NCBI GenBank assembly: GCA_045543675.1 | Contig: JAZPXM010000108.1 | Span: 1 to 16,742, forward strand | Reading direction: 5' to 3' | DNA: 16,742 nucleotides | Source: URNF01 sp045543675 | GTDB taxonomy: Bacteria; Bacillota; Clostridia; Oscillospirales; Acutalibacteraceae | Shown: piece by piece, positions 14,440 to 16,742 of the stretch | Position numbering within the stretch: position 1 is the first letter of the stretch | Layout of the letters: every line of letters starts with the position of its first letter | The notes under the pieces: model-generated | Told to the model about the DNA's origin: nothing | The model's input: only the letters and a program-made list of their open reading frames with translations | The model's database searches: none | Made by a program: the position numbers and the translations under genes

Positions 14440-15030
14440 ATGGAAATAAAAGAGTTAAAAGCCGCTATAGAAGCGGTGGTATTTGCTTCGGGTGAGCCTA
14501 TCGCGGCTTCCCGCCTTGCAGAAGTGTTTGAACAGGACGAAGCCACCATTGCGCGTGTTGCGGACGATTGGATGCACGAAATAAATACCCGCGCAGGCGG
14601 TATTATGGCGGTGAAACTGGATGACCAGTATCAACTGTGTACCCGTAAAGAATACGCCGCGTATGTGCGTACCGCAATGGATATCCGCCGCAACGTACCG
14701 CTGTCACAAGCGGCAATGGAAGTGTTGGCGATCGTTGCGTATAATCAACCTGTGACCAAGGCGTTTATTGAACAGGTACGCGGTGTGGATTGTGCCGCCG
14801 TATTACAGGGGTTGCTCAATAAAGGTCTCGTAGAAGAGAAAGGTCGTTTGGAACTGCCCGGCAGACCGCTGTTGTACGGCACAACTGCCACTTTTTTGCG
14901 CAGTTTTTCTATTTCAAAACTGGACGGTTTACCGCCGCTTCCCAAGGATACCGAAGAAATGCGGGATACCACCTTGGATGAGGTGTTGGAACAGCAGGAA
15001 GAAGCGGTTGTGACACCTGAAGAAGAGTAA
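14440..15030 (+). CDS. scpB: Segregation and condensation protein B
   Basis: This 196-residue protein is the dimeric winged-helix subunit that binds ScpA in the SMC-ScpA-ScpB complex. The family signature LSQAAMEVLAIVAYNQPVT (88-106), followed by EQVRGVD (111-117), is clear. GRPLLYGTT (141-149) marks the second winged helix, and the acidic tail is variable. GGAGAG (14427-14432), within the end of scpA, lies 7 nt before the ATG and suggests translational coupling. Confidence 0.96.
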   Translation: MEIKELKAAIEAVVFASGEPIAASRLAEVFEQDEATIARVADDWMHEINTRAGGIMAVKLDDQYQLCTRKEYAAYVRTAMDIRRNVPLSQAAMEVLAIVAYNQPVTKAFIEQVRGVDCAAVLQGLLNKGLVEEKGRLELPGRPLLYGTTATFLRSFSISKLDGLPPLPKDTEEMRDTTLDEVLEQQEEAVVTPEEE

Positions 15031-15050
15031 TTACAGAAAGGGTGGGAGTA

Positions 15051-15647
15051 GTGACCGCGTTATATATCATCGGCGGGATACTGCTGTTTTTGGCATTACT
15101 CCTGTCCAGTCCCGTCTCATTGCGGTTTTATTATCACGAAACCCCGCTCTGTGTGTTGCGGGTGTGGGGTGTGCCGATACGGCTGTTACCCCGTGAACAA
15201 AAACAGACGGTATCCCAAACGAACACCGTTAAAGCAGAGAAAAAACCGTCTGCTGTACTTGTACGATTGCAGGAATCTTTTCAGCAGGACGGTGTCACGG
15301 CAACGCTTGCATTTTTAGGTGAAGCGGCAAAATTGCTTGCCACTTCGACCGGTAAAGTCTTGTGCGGTATACGCATTCGCTTGATGCGGATAGAATTGCG
15401 TATAGGCGGTGAAGATGCCGCCGCCGCGGCGATACATTTCGGTGAAGTTTGTGCGGTGCTGTACCCGTTGCTGTCGGTTATCGGCTGTCATTTGCGGATA
15501 CAAAAACGAGACGTCAACGTACGCCCCGCTTTTGACGGACAAGGTACGGCGGCACTGCTCGATATACGGTGCAGCATTTCTCTGTGGCGGGTATGCGGTA
15601 CCTTGCTGGCAAGTTTAGTAAAATTTGTGCGTATACAACTGAAATAA
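15051..15647 (+). CDS. DUF2953 domain protein with one membrane anchor (YtfI-like)
   Basis: This 198-residue protein has one N-terminal membrane helix (about 3-20), then SPVSLRFYYHE and LRVWGVPIRLLP, the pattern seen at the start of DUF2953 proteins. The rest is likely a soluble beta-rich domain with no recognisable catalytic residues. GTG 15051 is preferred over GTG 15042 because the purine-rich AAAGGGTGGGAG stretch (15037-15048) precedes it. It lies 20 nt after scpB and 35 nt before the GerW-family gene. In Bacillus the homologue ytfI precedes ytfJ (gerW), so the pairing suggests a linked sporulation role, but its biochemical function is unknown. Confidence 0.8.
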   Translation: MTALYIIGGILLFLALLLSSPVSLRFYYHETPLCVLRVWGVPIRLLPREQKQTVSQTNTVKAEKKPSAVLVRLQESFQQDGVTATLAFLGEAAKLLATSTGKVLCGIRIRLMRIELRIGGEDAAAAAIHFGEVCAVLYPLLSVIGCHLRIQKRDVNVRPAFDGQGTAALLDIRCSISLWRVCGTLLASLVKFVRIQLK

Positions 15648-15682
15648 TGAGACAATAGTGATAGTGAAAGGATGTAAGACTT

Positions 15683-16102
15683 ATGGCAGAAAGCAACAAC
15701 GTTAAAAATTTGTTTGGCGCTTCGGTGGACAAGATCAAAGAAGTGGTGGATACCAATACGGTGATTGGCGACCCGATCACCACCGCGGACGGTACGACCG
15801 TTATTCCCGTGTCCAAAGTATCCTATGGCTTTGCATCGGGCGGCAGTGATCTGCCGTCGAAACAGGCGGCATCGCTGTTTGGCGGTGGCGGCGGCGCGGG
15901 TATCAATATCACGCCGATTGCATTTTTGGTGCTCAAGGACGGCGACGTGCGTATCATTCCCGTCAGTTCGCAACCCGACACGGTAGACCGTGTTGTGAGT
16001 ATGGTGCCCGGCATTGTGGATAAAGTGGGCACGTTGCTTGGTCGCAAAAAAGACAGCGACCGCGTAGAAGAAGCGAAAGAAGCGGTAGAAGAAACGCTGT
16101 AA
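15683..16102 (+). CDS. ytfJ: GerW/YtfJ family sporulation protein
   Basis: This 139-residue protein matches the GerW (YtfJ) family. VIGDPITTADGTTVIPVSKVSYGFASGGSD covers residues about 27-56, followed by a glycine run (GGGGGAG, 67-73) and GINITPIAFLVLKDGDVRIIPV (73-94). In Bacillus YtfJ is made in the developing spore and is needed for normal response to germinants. The charged C-terminal helix (about 118-139) is typical of variation at this end. AAAGGATG (15667-15674) lies 8 nt before ATG 15683. No clear sporulation promoter was found in the 35-nt gap, so it may be expressed from the operon or from a promoter inside the preceding gene. Confidence 0.93.
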   Translation: MAESNNVKNLFGASVDKIKEVVDTNTVIGDPITTADGTTVIPVSKVSYGFASGGSDLPSKQAASLFGGGGGAGINITPIAFLVLKDGDVRIIPVSSQPDTVDRVVSMVPGIVDKVGTLLGRKKDSDRVEEAKEAVEETL

Positions 16103-16109
16103 TGAAAAC

Positions 16110-16145
16110 AACCGCCTGCACATACATTGATGTGGGTAGGTGGTT
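16110..16145 (+). promoter_or_regulatory. Hairpin enclosing the ribosome site of the carboxypeptidase gene
   Basis: AACCGCCT (16110-16117) pairs with AGGTGGTT (16138-16145) with one G-U pair. CACAT (16119-16123) pairs with ATGTG (16130-16134) as the tip. The 3' arm contains AGGTGG, the likely ribosome site for the GTG at 16149. TTTT (16144-16147) overlaps the end of the stem, so a weak terminator is also possible. Confidence 0.55.
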
Positions 16146-16148
16146 TTC

Positions 16149-16742
16149 GTGTGTAAACGCATTCTCTTGTCTTTGTTCATACTGTTCTTCACCGTGATAC
16201 CGACGCGTGCCGAAGAACTGTCGCTGTCGTCTGTGTCAGCGGTGGTACTGGAAGCGGATAGCGGGGGTGTGGTGTACCAAAAAGACCCGCATACACCCCG
16301 CCCTATGGCGAGTACGACCAAACTGATGACAGCATTGGTGGCAGCAGAGACGGTATCGACCGATACCCTTGTCAAGGTGACGCCGACCGCCGTGGCGGTG
16401 GAAGGGTCTTCGCTCGGTTTGCGTGCGGGAGATACCCTTTTTATGGGCGATTTGCTGACGGGATTGTTGCTGTCATCCGGTAATGATGCCGCAAATGCCG
16501 TAGCGGAAACAGTGGCAGGGGATTTGCCGACGTTTGCACAGTTGATGAATAGTAAAGCAGCTGCGCTCGGTATGCAAAACAGCGCTTTTGTTACGCCGTC
16601 GGGTCTGGATGCTGCGGGTCACGCGGCGAGTGCGTATGATATGGCGCTTTTGGGACGTGCAGTACTGCAAAACGACTTTTTGCGGCAGGTGTGTGCGACC
16701 AAAAGTGCGAAAATTACCGTTTCCGAGCGGGATGTGTGGGTC
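16149..16742 (+). CDS. D-alanyl-D-alanine carboxypeptidase (DacF/PBP5-like), N-terminal part
   Basis: The frame starts at GTG 16149 and runs off the right edge (198 codons seen). A signal peptide is visible (MCKRILLSLFILFFTVIPTRA), so the enzyme is exported. The serine-active-site motif SxxK is STTK (Ser55, Lys58) within PMASTTKLMTAL, and the second motif SGN is at 110-112 (LLLSSGNDAANAVAE). SAFVTPSGLDAAGH is typical for the family. The third KTG motif and the C-terminal anchor are outside the window. These enzymes trim the terminal D-alanine from peptidoglycan stem peptides; position after the GerW-family gene suggests a sporulation-linked DacF/DacB role. AGGTGG (16138-16143) lies 5 nt before the start, inside a hairpin. 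Confidence 0.92.
   Translation, partial: MCKRILLSLFILFFTVIPTRAEELSLSSVSAVVLEADSGGVVYQKDPHTPRPMASTTKLMTALVAAETVSTDTLVKVTPTAVAVEGSSLGLRAGDTLFMGDLLTGLLLSSGNDAANAVAETVAGDLPTFAQLMNSKAAALGMQNSAFVTPSGLDAAGHAASAYDMALLGRAVLQNDFLRQVCATKSAKITVSERDVWV

Noticed and set aside
15367..15400. Inverted copies of TATACGCA inside the DUF2953 gene
   Set aside because: Only 8 bp long, in coding sequence with repeated Ile-Arg codons; likely chance.
15488..16375. A 295-residue minus-strand frame over the DUF2953, GerW-family and carboxypeptidase genes
   Set aside because: Three well-supported plus-strand genes account for the same DNA; the antisense protein shows no domain.

Overview
The window looks like chromosomal DNA from an anaerobic, endospore-forming member of the Clostridia, possibly an Oscillospiraceae/Ruminococcaceae-type gut organism. 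The grounds are SpoIIID, a GerW/YtfJ-family spore protein, an AdhE-type fermentative alcohol dehydrogenase, an electron transfer flavoprotein, AGGAGG-like ribosome binding sites and short rho-independent terminators. The genus cannot be fixed from the sequence alone. I see no tRNA, rRNA, CRISPR array, phage or transposase gene.

Left part (1-6480), energy and redox metabolism. The window opens in the last codons of an FGGY-type carbohydrate kinase. It is followed at once by a compact single-chain fusion of EtfB and EtfA, with a hairpin over its stop codon. A monocistronic LysR-type regulator with its own promoter and terminator comes next. Then come adhE and a small APH/choline-kinase-fold phosphotransferase, 17 nt apart and presumably one operon. 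A perfect inverted repeat about 65 bp before the predicted adhE start site is a candidate regulator site. spoIIID follows. It has a near-consensus sigma-E promoter whose -10 element lies inside one arm of a long inverted repeat, and the other arm covers the spoIIID start codon.

Middle (6480-12800), glycolysis and scavenging. Pyruvate kinase, of a divergent clade, has its own promoter. The next gene is an unusual in-frame fusion of a TVP38/VTT membrane domain to a complete PepD-type dipeptidase. A 393-nt gene-free stretch with several hairpins separates it from a convergent GH3 beta-glucosidase on the minus strand, whose coding region contains a perfect 32-bp palindrome.

Right part (12800-16742), division and sporulation operon. 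From a promoter divergent to the beta-glucosidase run a site-2-protease-family M50 peptidase, scpA, scpB, a DUF2953 protein, a GerW/YtfJ-family protein and the start of a D-Ala-D-Ala carboxypeptidase, all on the plus strand with short gaps. They link chromosome condensation, envelope proteolysis and spore or cell-wall maturation. The carboxypeptidase runs off the right edge.

The least ordinary items are the two protein fusions (EtfB-EtfA and VTT-PepD), the spoIIID hairpin/promoter arrangement and the 32-bp palindrome inside the beta-glucosidase gene.
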